DNA of 64,000 bases from Lentibacter algarum (GCF_018860975.1 NZ_JAHKQI010000001.1:61643-125642); one strand, 5' to 3'; shown: positions 46,132 to 55,063, counted from the stretch's first letter. Made by a program: numbers and translations. Notes: generated by a model from the sequence alone, not told the origin.

Positions 46132-47442
46132 TTGGATTTTGACATGTTGGGCCTTCCGGCCCGTCTTTCGACAAACCTCACCGAGCTCGGCATCACCGAG
46201 CCAACCCCCATTCAGAAAAAAGCCATCCCGCTGGCGATGGAAGGCCGCGACGTGCTCGGCCTTGCCCAGACAGGCACCGGAAAAACCGCCGCTTTCGCGC
46301 TTCCAATGCTGATCGAACTCATGCGTATGGAAGGCAAACCAGCGCCCAAGTCGGTTCGCGCCCTCGTGCTCGCCCCGACGCGTGAACTTGCCAAGCAAAT
46401 TCAGGAAGCCATCCGCGACTTCGCCAATGGCACCTCCGTGCGCACCAACCTTGTGATCGGCGGCGCGTCTTTGAACGCTCAGGCCAACCGCCTTGAGCGC
46501 GGCACAGACATCCTGATCGCCACACCGGGCCGCTTGATCGACTTGCTCGAGCGCAAAGCCGTGCGCCTTGATGCCGCCAAGTTCCTCGTGCTCGACGAGG
46601 CTGACCAAATGCTTGATCTCGGCTTCATCCACGCCCTGCGGCAAATCGCGCCGCTGCTGCCAAAAGAACGCCAGACAATGCTCTTCTCGGCCACCATGCC
46701 AAAGAAAATGAGCGAGCTCGCCGACAGCTACCTGCGCAACCCTGTGCGGGTCGAAACGGCCCCCCCCGGCAAGCCCGCCGAGAAGATCGACCAAAGCGTT
46801 CACTTCATCTCGCAGGCGTCCAAGCAAGACCTGCTCATCGAACACCTTGGCAAGCACAAAGACGAGGCCGCACTGGTCTTTGGCCGCACAAAGCACGGCT
46901 GTGAAAAGTTGAAGAAAAAGCTCGAAGCTGCTGGCTTTGCTGCCGACAGCATCCACGGCAACAAAAGCCAGGGCCAGCGTGAACGCGCGATCAAGGCCTT
47001 CAAAGACGGCAAGGTAAAAGTCCTCGTGGCAACCGACGTCGCGGCGCGTGGCATCGACATCCCCGGCGTGCGCTACGTCTATAACTACGAGCTGCCAAAC
47101 GTGCCCGACAACTACGTTCACCGCATCGGCCGTACAGCCCGCGCAGGACGTGACGGCTCAGCCATCGCCTATTGCTCACCCGAGGAAATGGGTGATCTGA
47201 AGGAAATCCAAAAGGTGATGAAGCGCAGTATTCCTGTTGCTGGCCCCGCCTCTTGGGCAACTGCCGAGATGATCGACAGCGCCCCGAAAAGCAAAAACGG
47301 CGGCCGTGGTGGCGGCGGCAAAGGCGGTGGCGGCGGTCGTGGCCGTGGCGGCCCACGTCGCTCAGGCGGCGGCGGTGCTCCCAAAACCGCAGGTTCAGAT
47401 CGCCCAAAGCGCAACCGCAACCGTCGCGGTAAAGCAGCCTAA
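46132..47442 (+). CDS. DEAD-box RNA helicase, RhlE-type
   Basis: A 436-residue helicase with Q-motif TEPTPIQKKAIP, Walker A AQTGTGKTA, PTRELAKQ, DEADQMLDLGF, SAT and HRIGRTARAGRDG. A Gly/Arg-rich tail (GGRGGGGKGGGGGRGRGG) follows, as in RhlE. The TTG start at 46132 follows AAGGAT by 7 bases; the next ATG at 46144 is 19 bases away. It is on the strand opposite to the ribosomal genes around it, and its TAA shares bases with the TAG of the convergent ectC. Confidence 0.9.
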   Translation: MDFDMLGLPARLSTNLTELGITEPTPIQKKAIPLAMEGRDVLGLAQTGTGKTAAFALPMLIELMRMEGKPAPKSVRALVLAPTRELAKQIQEAIRDFANGTSVRTNLVIGGASLNAQANRLERGTDILIATPGRLIDLLERKAVRLDAAKFLVLDEADQMLDLGFIHALRQIAPLLPKERQTMLFSATMPKKMSELADSYLRNPVRVETAPPGKPAEKIDQSVHFISQASKQDLLIEHLGKHKDEAALVFGRTKHGCEKLKKKLEAAGFAADSIHGNKSQGQRERAIKAFKDGKVKVLVATDVAARGIDIPGVRYVYNYELPNVPDNYVHRIGRTARAGRDGSAIAYCSPEEMGDLKEIQKVMKRSIPVAGPASWATAEMIDSAPKSKNGGRGGGGKGGGGGRGRGGPRRSGGGGAPKTAGSDRPKRNRNRRGKAA

Positions 47443-47831
47443 CTTAACCAGTCGGGAGCGGCGTAACTGCCGCTCTCGTCATGCACTTCCTCGCCGCTCA
47501 GCGCAGGCGTGAAGACGCAGAGAAACCGCAGGTCTGTCTCGGCGTGGATGATATGACGATCATGTTGATCAAGCACATACATCACCCCCGGCTTAAGCGG
47601 CCAACGCTTGCCAGTTGAAATCTCCTCAACCTCGCCATGCCCTTCGATGCAATAATTTGCCTCGATGTGGTTCTTGTATTCTAACACTTGCTTTGAACCG
47701 GCCTTGCAGACCGTGTCGTGAAACGAATATCCAAGCCCGTCCCGCGCCAGCAATATGCGCCGGCTCTCGAAAGCGTCGCCAATAACATGATCGTCACTGC
47801 CGAGCACCTCGGCCAAGTCTTTAACTAACAT
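47439..47831 (-). CDS. ectC: L-ectoine synthase, solitary (EctC)
   Basis: The 130-residue cupin protein matches EctC along its whole length. NHIEANYCIEG includes Glu57, GVMYVLDQHDRHII includes Tyr85 and His93, and FTPALSGEEVHDESGSY closes the protein. Glu57, Tyr85 and His93 correspond to the iron ligands of characterised ectoine synthases. EctC cyclises N-gamma-acetyl-diaminobutyrate to ectoine. No ectA, ectB, ectD or ask_ect is nearby; the gene sits alone between a ribosomal terminator and the helicase. The ATG at 47831 follows GAGGAG. Solitary EctC proteins are known and can have poor or reverse activity. Confidence 0.92.
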   Translation of the reverse strand: MLVKDLAEVLGSDDHVIGDAFESRRILLARDGLGYSFHDTVCKAGSKQVLEYKNHIEANYCIEGHGEVEEISTGKRWPLKPGVMYVLDQHDRHIIHAETDLRFLCVFTPALSGEEVHDESGSYAAPDWLS

Positions 47832-47870
47832 TGCGTTCTCCTCTTCAGACCAGCCTGACACACCCGAACA

Positions 47871-47908
47871 CAAAAGCAAAACGCCCCCGGATCTCTCCGA
47901 GGGCGTTT
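47871..47908 (-). terminator. Intrinsic terminator after rpmD
   Basis: AAACGCCC pairs with GGGCGTTT, and an inner CGGA/TCCG stem is closed by TCTC (one C-A mismatch between). The minus-strand sequence continues GTTTTGCTTTTG. It separates the rpmC-rpmD block from ectC, whose ATG is only 40 bases further on. Confidence 0.88.
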
Positions 47909-47933
47909 CTAAAGTCACGAAGGTGAAAGGCGC

Positions 47934-48122
47934 TTAGCCCTTCTCTTCGATGATCTCCACCATATGTGAGATCTTGTTGACCATGCCGCGCACGGAAGGT
48001 GTGTCTTCCAGCTCGCGTGTCTTGTGCATTTTGTTAAGGCCGAGGCCGATCAGCGTTTGGCGCTGTTTGGCGGGGCGGCGGATCGGAGAACCGATTTGTT
48101 TTACAACAATAGTTTTAGCCAT
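47934..48122 (-). CDS. rpmD: Ribosomal protein uL30
   Basis: A 62-residue 50S protein: [40 protein letters not shown] is the full L30 pattern. It is the last gene before the terminator that closes this ribosomal block. Confidence 0.96.
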   Translation of the reverse strand: MAKTIVVKQIGSPIRRPAKQRQTLIGLGLNKMHKTRELEDTPSVRGMVNKISHMVEIIEEKG

Positions 48123-48134
48123 GGGTCTCTCTCC

Positions 48135-48707
48135 TTACGCTTCTTCGGTTTCAGCAGCAGGCGCAGGCGCGGCATCTTTTTTCAAGATGTCGGCTACTTT
48201 CTTGCCGCGACGCTGAGCAACCATACGTGGGCTCTGCTGGTGCTGCAGGCCATCGATAGTCGCGTGGATCATCGCATACGGGTTCTGTGAGCCGGTTGAC
48301 TTTGCAACAACGTCTTGAACGCCGAGCATTTCAAAAACAGCACGCATCGGGCCACCGGCGATGATACCAGTACCTTGTGGCGCGGTGCGCATTGTCACCT
48401 TGCCGGCGCCAGCGTGGCCGTGGCCGTCGTGGTGCAGGGTGCGGCCCTCTTTAAGAGCAACGCGGATCATCTTGCGCTTGGCAGCTTCTGTCGCCTTGCG
48501 GATCGCTTCAGGCACTTCTTTGGCTTTACCTTTGCCAAAACCAACGCGGCCTTTTTGATCGCCAACAACAACAAGTGCTGCGAAGCCAAAGCGCTTACCG
48601 CCTTTTACTGTCTTCGAGACGCGGTTGATCGCAACAAGGCGGTCCGCAAACTCGGGGGTTTCATCACGGTCGCGGCGTGGGCCGCGGCGGTTTTCACGTT
48701 CTGCCAT
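48135..48707 (-). CDS. rpsE: Ribosomal protein uS5
   Basis: A 190-residue 30S protein with [40 protein letters not shown] and [23 protein letters not shown]. The ATG at 48707 (MAERENRRG) is used; upstream frame codons run into the spacer. The 173-base gap to rplR is unusually long for this cluster and holds a palindromic repeat. Confidence 0.97.
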   Translation of the reverse strand: MAERENRRGPRRDRDETPEFADRLVAINRVSKTVKGGKRFGFAALVVVGDQKGRVGFGKGKAKEVPEAIRKATEAAKRKMIRVALKEGRTLHHDGHGHAGAGKVTMRTAPQGTGIIAGGPMRAVFEMLGVQDVVAKSTGSQNPYAMIHATIDGLQHQQSPRMVAQRRGKKVADILKKDAAPAPAAETEEA

Positions 48708-48841
48708 GAGGCAATCCTTTATATCGTGGCGCTGAGCGCCGTTTGTGTCCAATCCTAGTGAGCCGCCCGTTGTAGGCAGGCCCCTGGATCATCGGAGGGG
48801 CGCGCAAACGCCCCTCTCTTTTTCTTGCCACGCAGCTGGAT

Positions 48842-48866
48842 CCGAAAACCGGTTCCCACTTTTCGG
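48842..48866. repeat. Alphaproteobacterial palindromic repeat (CCGAAAA...TTTTCGG)
   Basis: CCGAAAA and TTTTCGG flank CCGGTTCCCAC, itself carrying CCGG. This sequence resembles a short palindromic unit I recall as scattered in many alphaproteobacterial genomes. It is just past the rplR stop. A second hairpin, GGAGGGGCG/CGCCCCTC, follows at 48794-48817. Confidence 0.6.
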
Positions 48867-48880
48867 GCTGCGCTTGGTCT

Positions 48881-49240
48881 TTAGATCTTCAAACCGCCTT
48901 CACGCGCAGCTTCGGCCAAGGCCTTCACTTTGCCATGAAAGAGGAAGCCGCCACGGTCGAAATAGGCTTCCGTGGCGCCGGCTTTTTTTGCACGCTCGGC
49001 AATCGCCGCGCCAACTTTCGCTGCCGCCTCGACGTTGTTTTTGCCAACCACACCAAGTGCCTTTTCGAGCGATGAAGCCGAGGCGAGAGTTACGCCTTGC
49101 ACATCGTCGATCAGCTGCACGCTGATGTTTTTGTTTGAGCGATGAACGGACAGACGAAGTTTGCCTGAGTTCACTTTGCGAAGTTTGTTCCGGACGCGCA
49201 TACGACGCTTGAGAAACAATGTGCGTTTTGAATTTGCCAT
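48881..49240 (-). CDS. rplR: Ribosomal protein uL18
   Basis: A 119-residue 5S rRNA-binding protein with [35 protein letters not shown] and the C-terminal [26 protein letters not shown]. It abuts rplF (1-base overlap). Confidence 0.97.
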   Translation of the reverse strand: MANSKRTLFLKRRMRVRNKLRKVNSGKLRLSVHRSNKNISVQLIDDVQGVTLASASSLEKALGVVGKNNVEAAAKVGAAIAERAKKAGATEAYFDRGGFLFHGKVKALAEAAREGGLKI

Positions 49241-49773
49241 TACTTCTTCTTCCCTTCTTTACGGAAGATATACTCGTCTTTGTATTTGATGCCTTTGCCT
49301 TTGTAGGGCTCGGGCTTGCGCCATTCGCGGATGTTTGCCGCAACCTGACCAACGAGTTGTGAGTTATCACCTTCAACGATGATCTCGGTCTGCTTAGGGC
49401 AGGTCACCGTGACACCGGCAGGCACTTCAAAGTTTACTTCGTGGCTGAGGCCGAGCATCAGCTTCAGGGTGTTGCCCTGCATCTGTGCACGATAACCAAC
49501 ACCGTTGATCTCAAGCTCTTTCTTGAAACCGTCGGTGACGCCCGTAACCATGTTCGCAACCATCGTGCGGCTCATGCCCCACTGCTGGCGCGCGCGCTTC
49601 GAGCTACCGCGCGGCGTAACCGTCACAGTGTTCTCTTCAACCGCGAGGGTCACGTCGTCAGATGCCGTAAAGCTATGCGTCGCTTTCGGGCCCTTAACCT
49701 CAATGGTCTGGCCAGAAATTGTTGCTGTCACACCAGCAGGCAAGTCGACAGGTCTTTTACCAATACGAGACAT
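49240..49773 (-). CDS. rplF: Ribosomal protein uL6
   Basis: A 177-residue 50S protein: [19 protein letters not shown] at the start and the C-terminal signature [24 protein letters not shown] region. The ATG at 49773 is the family start; the longer frame overlaps rpsH. Confidence 0.97.
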   Translation of the reverse strand: MSRIGKRPVDLPAGVTATISGQTIEVKGPKATHSFTASDDVTLAVEENTVTVTPRGSSKRARQQWGMSRTMVANMVTGVTDGFKKELEINGVGYRAQMQGNTLKLMLGLSHEVNFEVPAGVTVTCPKQTEIIVEGDNSQLVGQVAANIREWRKPEPYKGKGIKYKDEYIFRKEGKKK

Positions 49774-49783
49774 TGTGTTCTCC

Positions 49784-50176
49784 TTAGAAGACCGTGCAAA
49801 GCACTTCGCCGCCAACGTTGGCAGAGCGTGCATTTGCATCCGACATCACGCCTTTAGACGTGCTGACAATCGACACACCAAGGCCCTGACGGACTGTAGG
49901 GATGTCACTGGCGCCCATGTATACGCGGCGGCCAGGTGTCGAAACACGCTTAAGCTCGCGGATAACAGGAGTGCCTTCGTAATACTTCAAGCTGATTTCG
50001 ATCGCCGGATGACCATCTGCACCAGTGGTTTTCTCGTAACCACGGATGTAGCCTTCGTCAGCCAAAACGTCGAGTACCCAGGCACGCAACTTCGAGGCAG
50101 GAGTCGAAACAGTCGACTTTCCGCGCATTGAAGAGTTGCGAATGCGGGTCAGCATATCTGCGATAGGATCGTTCAT
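49784..50176 (-). CDS. rpsH: Ribosomal protein uS8
   Basis: A 130-residue 30S protein: [22 protein letters not shown] at the start and [26 protein letters not shown] at the end, the 16S helix 21 binding part. In E. coli S8 represses the spc operon; no such site was identified here. Confidence 0.97.
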   Translation of the reverse strand: MNDPIADMLTRIRNSSMRGKSTVSTPASKLRAWVLDVLADEGYIRGYEKTTGADGHPAIEISLKYYEGTPVIRELKRVSTPGRRVYMGASDIPTVRQGLGVSIVSTSKGVMSDANARSANVGGEVLCTVF

Positions 50177-50188
50177 ATCATATGCTCC

Positions 50189-50494
50189 TTACCAGCTCGA
50201 TTTAACCATGCCGGGGATCTGGCCATTCGAGCCAAGTTCCCGCAGCGCGATCCGCGAAACCTTCAGCTTACGGTAGTAAGCGTGAGGACGGCCTGTCAGC
50301 TGGCAACGGTTGTGCAAGCGTGTGGCCGAGCTGTTGCGCGGAAGTTTTGCAAGCTTGAGAGAAGCGCGGAAACGCTCTTCCATAGGCTTGCTTTGATCGT
50401 TGATGATCTCTTTGAGCTCAGCGCGCTGAGTGGCATATTGTGCCACCAACTTCTGGCGCTTAACTTCACGAGCAATCATTGATTTCTTAGCCAT
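50189..50494 (-). CDS. rpsN: Ribosomal protein uS14, zinc-free type
   Basis: A 101-residue protein: [23 protein letters not shown] and [38 protein letters not shown]. It is the long S14 form without the CxxC zinc motif. It lies between rplE and rpsH as usual. Confidence 0.97.
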   Translation of the reverse strand: MAKKSMIAREVKRQKLVAQYATQRAELKEIINDQSKPMEERFRASLKLAKLPRNSSATRLHNRCQLTGRPHAYYRKLKVSRIALRELGSNGQIPGMVKSSW

Positions 50495-50514
50495 ATCTTT
50501 GTTCCTCCCGCGGA

Positions 50515-51078
50515 TCAGCTATTGAAGGGCATGTTGAAGGCTTTCAACAGGCTCTTAGCTTCCGCGTCGGTCTTTGCGGTGGTGGCAATTACGATGTCCA
50601 TACCCCAGGCTTCATCAACTTTATCAAAGTCGATTTCCGGGAAAACGATGTGCTCTTTAAGGCCCATGGCATAGTTGCCGCGGCCGTCAAAGCTCTTGCC
50701 GGATACGCCGCGGAAGTCGCGGATACGTGGCATAGCAATCGTGATCAGACGATCCATGAATTCATACATACGTGCGCCGCGCAGGGTCACTTTCGCGCCC
50801 ATTGGCATGCCTTCACGAACCCGAAAACCCGCAATCGAGTTTTTCGCGTTGGTCATGAGAGCCTGCTGGCCAGAAATCAGCGTGAGATCTTCTACAGCTG
50901 ACTTGGCTTTCTTGCTGTCACGTACGGCGGCACGGCCACACCCGATGTTCAGAACAACTTTGTCCAAACGTGGGGTCATCATGGCGTTCTTGTAGCCGAA
51001 TTCCTCAATCATCGCTGCACGAATAGTTTCGTCATACAGCGCTTTGAGGCGCGGGGTGTAAGTCGCTTGATCAAGCAT
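50515..51078 (-). CDS. rplE: Ribosomal protein uL5
   Basis: A 187-residue 5S rRNA-binding protein with [20 protein letters not shown] and [26 protein letters not shown]. It overlaps rplX by 8 bases. Confidence 0.97.
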   Translation of the reverse strand: MLDQATYTPRLKALYDETIRAAMIEEFGYKNAMMTPRLDKVVLNIGCGRAAVRDSKKAKSAVEDLTLISGQQALMTNAKNSIAGFRVREGMPMGAKVTLRGARMYEFMDRLITIAMPRIRDFRGVSGKSFDGRGNYAMGLKEHIVFPEIDFDKVDEAWGMDIVIATTAKTDAEAKSLLKAFNMPFNS

Positions 51079-51382
51079 CGATAACGTCCCCTGTTGTTTT
51101 GGCTACGCGCACTTTCTTGTCGCCTTCAACTTTGAAGCCAACACGTGTCGGTTTGCCGTTTTTGTCAAGAAAAGCCAGATTGCTAAGCTGGATCGGCATG
51201 GCCTTAGGAAGGCGGCCGCCCTGGCTTGTCTGGGTTTGCTTGGTGTGGCGGATCGACATGTTAACGCCGTCTACGAGAGCTTTGCCAGCTTTCGTGTCCA
51301 CTGACGAGATCGTGCCTTCTTTGCCTTTGTCTTTGCCGGCAAGAACGACAACCTTGTCACCTTTTTTGAGTTTAGCAGCCAT
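51071..51382 (-). CDS. rplX: Ribosomal protein uL24
   Basis: A 103-residue 50S assembly protein with a KOW motif ([20 protein letters not shown]) and [18 protein letters not shown]. Spacing to rplN is 1 base. Confidence 0.97.
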   Translation of the reverse strand: MAAKLKKGDKVVVLAGKDKGKEGTISSVDTKAGKALVDGVNMSIRHTKQTQTSQGGRLPKAMPIQLSNLAFLDKNGKPTRVGFKVEGDKKVRVAKTTGDVIDA

Positions 51383-51383
51383 C

Positions 51384-51752
51384 TTACAGCACCTCCGGTG
51401 CGAGTGAGATGATCTTCATGAAGTTCTTACCGCGCAACTCACGAACAACTGGCCCAAAAATACGCGTGCCCATAGGCTCGTTGGCGTTGTTGAGGATAAC
51501 AGCCGCGTTGCGATCAAACTTGATCGCTGTGCCGTCGTCGCGACGAACTTGCTTGGCGGTGCGAACGACTACGGCCTTACGGACGTCGCCCTTCTTAACA
51601 CGGCCCCGTGGGATGGCTTCCTTCACAGAAACAACAATAACGTCACCGACGCTTGCGTATTTCCGCTTGGATCCACCCAGAACCTTGATGCACTGAACCC
51701 GGCGAGCGCCTGAGTTGTCAGCAACATCTAGATTGGTTTGCATCTGGATCAT
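51384..51752 (-). CDS. rplN: Ribosomal protein uL14
   Basis: A 122-residue 50S protein: [27 protein letters not shown] and [16 protein letters not shown], ending [17 protein letters not shown]. Highly conserved along its full length. Confidence 0.98.
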   Translation of the reverse strand: MIQMQTNLDVADNSGARRVQCIKVLGGSKRKYASVGDVIVVSVKEAIPRGRVKKGDVRKAVVVRTAKQVRRDDGTAIKFDRNAAVILNNANEPMGTRIFGPVVRELRGKNFMKIISLAPEVL

Positions 51753-51827
51753 AATGTCTCTCCTGACCTATGGGGCGCCGATGCGTGGCGTTATCCCCAG
51801 GGTTTCTAAACTGTTGGTGCTAAAAGC

Positions 51828-52058
51828 TTACGCTTCCAGAACTTCCCAGCGTTTCGTTTTTGAGCGCGGCGCACATTCAATGATCCGCACTTTGTCACCT
51901 ACGTTGTAGGCGTTCTTCTCATCGTGAGCCCGGTACTTCTTGGACTTACGGATGGTCTTCTTCAAAACAGGGTGCGTGAAGCGGCGCTCAACCGAGACTG
52001 TTACAGTCTGTTCGTTTGCATTGCTGGTCACTGTGCCTGTGAGGATACGCTTTGGCAT
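51828..52058 (-). CDS. rpsQ: Ribosomal protein uS17
   Basis: A 76-residue 30S protein: [27 protein letters not shown] and [22 protein letters not shown]. It lies 13 bases after rpmC. Confidence 0.97.
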   Translation of the reverse strand: MPKRILTGTVTSNANEQTVTVSVERRFTHPVLKKTIRKSKKYRAHDEKNAYNVGDKVRIIECAPRSKTKRWEVLEA

Positions 52059-52071
52059 AACTCAGGCTCCC

Positions 52072-52275
52072 TTATTCTGCAGCCGCAGCAGCGGCTTTTT
52101 CGTTGATGATGGTCAGAACACGTGCTGTGTCGCGCTTGATAGTGCGCATACGAGCCGTATTTTCCATTTGGCCTGTCGCCTGCTGAAAACGCAGGTTGAA
52201 GCTTTCTTTTTTGAGGTTGGCCAGCTCTTCTTTGAGTTGGTCAGCCGACTTTTCGCGCAGATCTGCAGCGTTCAT
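52072..52275 (-). CDS. rpmC: Ribosomal protein uL29
   Basis: A 67-residue 50S protein: [36 protein letters not shown]. The ATG at 52275 follows AAAGGA. It normally follows rplP directly; here 2.4 kb of other genes intervene, so rpmC begins a separate ribosomal block. Confidence 0.95.
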   Translation of the reverse strand: MNAADLREKSADQLKEELANLKKESFNLRFQQATGQMENTARMRTIKRDTARVLTIINEKAAAAAAE

Positions 52276-52357
52276 CGTATATTTCCTTTTCAACATCACT
52301 GGTAAGCCGCGATTAGCGTGACTCTGATTCCAGTGGAGTCCACGAGTAGAAGCCCGC

Positions 52358-52386
52358 CCAATACGCGCCTTCCACCAACAAAGCAA
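52358..52386 (-). promoter_or_regulatory. Candidate promoter for the rpmC-rpmD block
   Basis: On the minus strand TTGCTT (52381-52386), a 17-base spacer and TATTGG (52358-52363), then GCGGGC. The leader of about 75 bases contains CACTGG/CCAGTG, which could pair. It shares the CTTGC-type -35 with the rpsJ and rplO promoters. Confidence 0.55.
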
Positions 52387-52418
52387 GCCCCATATCCCAA
52401 ATAGACTTGGCTTGTAGA

Positions 52419-52604
52419 TTATGAGTTCAAATATCCCGCCATAAGCGAAATGAATGCGCCCATATGGACAACCATGATCGCGCGGTCTTTCCACATCACA
52501 CCAACGGCAAACCACAGGAATATGCCTACGAGTAAGGCAAACACATTCCGCGAAACAGTCCGCTCATTTGACAAACCTGCGCGAGTTGCATTCAGTGAAA
52601 CCAT
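52419..52604 (-). CDS. Predicted small two-helix membrane protein
   Basis: A 61-codon frame whose product has two hydrophobic stretches ([18 protein letters not shown] and [16 protein letters not shown]) joined by a short charged turn. The ATG at 52604 lacks a good ribosome binding site. It lies upstream of the rpmC promoter in the same orientation. I do not recognise the family; it could be a chance frame. Confidence 0.4.
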   Translation of the reverse strand: MVSLNATRAGLSNERTVSRNVFALLVGIFLWFAVGVMWKDRAIMVVHMGAFISLMAGYLNS

Positions 52605-52637
52605 TATAATGAAGGGATTCCCGGGGGGGGGAACCGA

Positions 52638-53029
52638 ATGTTTGGTACGACTTTGGTAGCATTGTTAGGCTTGGTGTTTTTTTGCCTGTTTTTGACCCAG
52701 GCTCATTAGACACCGAGCCAGAAGACCCCACAGAGCCCACTGAGCCAACAGAGCCTGAAGACGAGAGCAATACCACCTCTGTCAGCTATGGCGACAGCGT
52801 TGAAGGCACGGACGGCGCCGATCTGTTCACACGCGACCCTTCTGTTGATCAGGGCGAGAGCATCGGCAGTGCGACCATCCACGCGGGGGGCGGCAACGAC
52901 ACTATCGCGCTCTTTGATGACGAGGACGGGTTGGCCAGAGACATTATTGTGCAGCTCGGCGACGTGACGATCGAACTCTCAGACATCGTCTTCCTCAACG
53001 CCCAAGGTGCCGCGCAAGAAGTTGCGTAA
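52638..53029 (+). pseudogene. RTX-like acidic protein, split by a one-base frameshift
   Basis: From the ATG at 52638 the frame encodes a hydrophobic N-terminus (MFGTTLVALLGLVFF) and then stops soon after. The downstream frame from 52682 encodes PVFDPGSLDTEPEDP, a Pro/Glu/Thr-rich acidic linker, then VEGTDGADLF and IHAGGGNDTI, which are RTX calcium-binding units. Adding one T to the T7 run at 52677-52683 would fuse both into a protein of about 130 residues. That layout (membrane anchor, acidic linker, RTX repeats) is common in roseobacters. A G9 run lies just upstream. Sequencing error, decay or slippage control are all possible. Confidence 0.6.
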
Positions 53030-53066
53030 ACCGCCTCGCAACTTCTGGCTCTGGCCGCTGGCCTGT

Positions 53067-53552
53067 TCAGGCCTCCTCTTCAGAGCCGCCGCTAACAAAC
53101 TTGCTGGCATAGCGCTGCTCGCCAAGCCGCTCGATCAAGCTCAGTTGCAGCTCAAGCCAATTGCGGTGCCCCACCTCGTCAATCGCGATTTCCTCAAACA
53201 GAGCCTTTGATGCCAGATCGCCTGCATCATAAGCCTCTTTTGAAGCTTTTGTATAAAAGGCGATTGCTTCTTTTTCGTCCTTAAGGTCGGCCTCATACAT
53301 GCTCTTCAGGTTCGCGGCAGCTTTTGGTGTTGCGGCAAACGCCAGCTCGGGCTCACCGCCCATGTCAAGAATTTGCGTCATAAAGCGGCTCGAGTGGCCC
53401 AGCTCTTCCTGAAACTCCCCGCGCATGGTTTCGGCCAGTTTATCCAGCCCCCAGTCGTCAAGAACATGCGCGTGCAGCTGATACTGATGCGCCGCTGTAA
53501 GCTCCATCTGAAGGGCCGTGTTAAGATGTTTCAACGTTGTTTCATTCGACAT
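53067..53552 (-). CDS. Bacterioferritin-like ferroxidase, heme Met missing
   Basis: A 161-residue ferritin-like protein aligned with bacterioferritin. All six ferroxidase ligands are in place: Glu17, Glu50, His53, Glu93, Glu126 and His129. The heme-ligating Met (52 in E. coli Bfr) is replaced by Leu51. It should oxidise and store iron, or act as a Dps-like protein, without heme. AGGAG lies 8 bases before the ATG at 53552. It sits between ribosomal blocks in the same orientation but faces the RTX-like ORF. Confidence 0.82.
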   Translation of the reverse strand: MSNETTLKHLNTALQMELTAAHQYQLHAHVLDDWGLDKLAETMRGEFQEELGHSSRFMTQILDMGGEPELAFAATPKAAANLKSMYEADLKDEKEAIAFYTKASKEAYDAGDLASKALFEEIAIDEVGHRNWLELQLSLIERLGEQRYASKFVSGGSEEEA

Positions 53553-53674
53553 GTTCAATCTCCTGTCATTGCATTACCTACATTAGATATACCCCTAAAG
53601 GGGTTTTGAAAGAGACGGTTTGACGCAAGTCAAAAAAGCTCGTTCTTTTAGGCGGCTTGGATTACAAGGCAGGA

Positions 53675-54298
53675 ATGTCAGATATTGAATCCCTCTTCGT
53701 GACCCGCCTCTACCGTGCTGCTTTGTCCGAGCACGGCCCTGCAATCAGTGCTGACGAACTCGAAAGCACCTGCTACGCCATCGCCGATGACGACGAGGCC
53801 GGCCAGGACTGGTGCGAGGAAAACGGCTATCCGGGCTATACGTCCTATGCGTCACTGACAGACCTCGGCTGGCGGATGCCGATCTTTGCCGACCTGATCA
53901 AAGCACTCGACCTGCACGTCGCCGCCTTTGCCAAAGAGCTGGCGTTCGACCTCGGCGAAGACGGCAAGCTTGAGCTGGAAGACATCTGGATCAACATCCT
54001 GCCCGAAGGCGGCATGCACGCCTCGCATATTCACCCGCACTCGGTGATCTCCGGCACAACCTATGTGTCAATGCCCGACGGCGCCTCGGCCCTCAAGCTC
54101 GAAGACCCCCGCCACGCCATGATGATGGCCGCCCCACCCCGCCTCAAAAGCGTGGACCGCGATCAAAAGCCCTTCATCTACGCCGCACCCAAGGTGGGCG
54201 ACGTCCTCCTCTGGGAAAGCTGGCTGCGCCATGAGGTTCCGATGAACATGTCGGAGGATGATCGGATATCCGTGAGCTTTAACTATAAGTGGGTGTGA
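53675..54298 (+). CDS. 2-oxoglutarate/Fe(II) oxygenase-like protein (TIGR02466 type)
   Basis: A 207-residue protein with the TIGR02466 pattern: DIWINILPEGGMHASHIHPHSVISGTTYV supplies the first iron His, and GDVLLWESWLRHEVPMN supplies the distal His and the Arg region. Substrates of this family are mostly unknown. The ATG at 53675 (MSDIESLF) is chosen over a TTG at 53657, with AAGG upstream. It is on the strand opposite to the ribosomal genes and shares their terminator region. Confidence 0.75.
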   Translation: MSDIESLFVTRLYRAALSEHGPAISADELESTCYAIADDDEAGQDWCEENGYPGYTSYASLTDLGWRMPIFADLIKALDLHVAAFAKELAFDLGEDGKLELEDIWINILPEGGMHASHIHPHSVISGTTYVSMPDGASALKLEDPRHAMMMAAPPRLKSVDRDQKPFIYAAPKVGDVLLWESWLRHEVPMNMSEDDRISVSFNYKWV

Positions 54299-54522
54299 TC
54301 ATCCCGTAGGGCGCGCATTCACTGCGCACCGCAGATACGCGACTACATAACAACAAAGGGCCGCGACTGGCCCTGGGTGGGCGCTCCGGCATCTTTGAGA
54401 GGTCACCGACCTCAAAACACAAATGACATTGCTTGTTACACCAACGCTGCAAAAGCGCCCTCCCGTCGGGAGGGTCGGGCGCGGCCCGTGCGGTGCACGT
54501 GCTAAGTGCTCCAATAACAAAA
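54299..54522. other. GC-rich spacer before the rplP terminator
   Basis: The space between the oxygenase stop and the terminator has several short self-complementary stretches (GGCGCGCATTCACTGCGCACC; CCTCCCGTCGGGAGG at 54462-54476) but no gene. A 73-codon minus frame here is not supported. Confidence 0.4.
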
Positions 54523-54548
54523 CCCCCGCCTGATCTCTCAGGCGGGGG
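54523..54548. terminator. Bidirectional intrinsic terminator between rplP and the oxygenase gene
   Basis: CCCCCGCCTGA and TCAGGCGGGGG form an 11-bp perfect stem with a TCTC loop. TTTCTTTT follows on the plus strand and TTTTGTTATTG on the minus strand, so it can stop both the oxygenase transcript and the rplB-rplP transcript. Confidence 0.93.
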
Positions 54549-54636
54549 TTTCTTTTCTCACCGGGGTGCGGCCCGGACGGTTTCTGCGAAACCGCCTACA
54601 CCGCACTCCTGACAATCCGCTAAAGCGGTTTGCAAG

Positions 54637-55050
54637 TTACCAGTCTTCGCGAACCACGACGCGTGATTTGATCGGCAGTTTCATCGCCGCAAGACGCAGC
54701 GCTTCGCGAGCTACATCTTCGCCAACACCGTCGATTTCAAACATCACACGACCAGGCTTAACCTTGGCTGTCCAACGGTCAACCGAGCCCTTACCTTTAC
54801 CCATACGAACTTCGATAGGCTTGGCTGTGACAGGCACATCAGGGAAGATGCGGATCCAAACACGGCCTTGGCGTTTCATGTGACGCGTCATAGCACGACG
54901 AGCAGCTTCGATCTGACGGGCAGTTACGCGCTCAGGCTCAAGAGCCTTGAGGCCGTAGGTGCCGAAGTTCAGATCAGAACCGCCCTTAGCAAGGCCCTTG
55001 ATCCGGCCTTTGTGCTGTTTGCGGAATTTAGTGCGCTTTGGTTGAAGCAT
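54637..55050 (-). CDS. rplP: Ribosomal protein uL16
   Basis: A 137-residue 50S protein: [19 protein letters not shown] and [29 protein letters not shown]. It is the last gene of the rplB block; a terminator follows and rpmC is 2.4 kb away. Confidence 0.97.
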   Translation of the reverse strand: MLQPKRTKFRKQHKGRIKGLAKGGSDLNFGTYGLKALEPERVTARQIEAARRAMTRHMKRQGRVWIRIFPDVPVTAKPIEVRMGKGKGSVDRWTAKVKPGRVMFEIDGVGEDVAREALRLAAMKLPIKSRVVVREDW

Positions 55051-55063
55051 ATCTCAGCCCTCC

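Noticed and set aside
46114..47121. 335-codon frame antisense to the RhlE-type helicase
   Set aside because: The plus-strand helicase has all DEAD-box motifs; the antisense frame has no family resemblance and arises from GC codon bias.
48794..48822. Intrinsic terminator between rplR and rpsE
   Set aside because: The T-run follows the hairpin on the plus strand, whereas the ribosomal genes are on the minus strand; in their direction no T-run follows.
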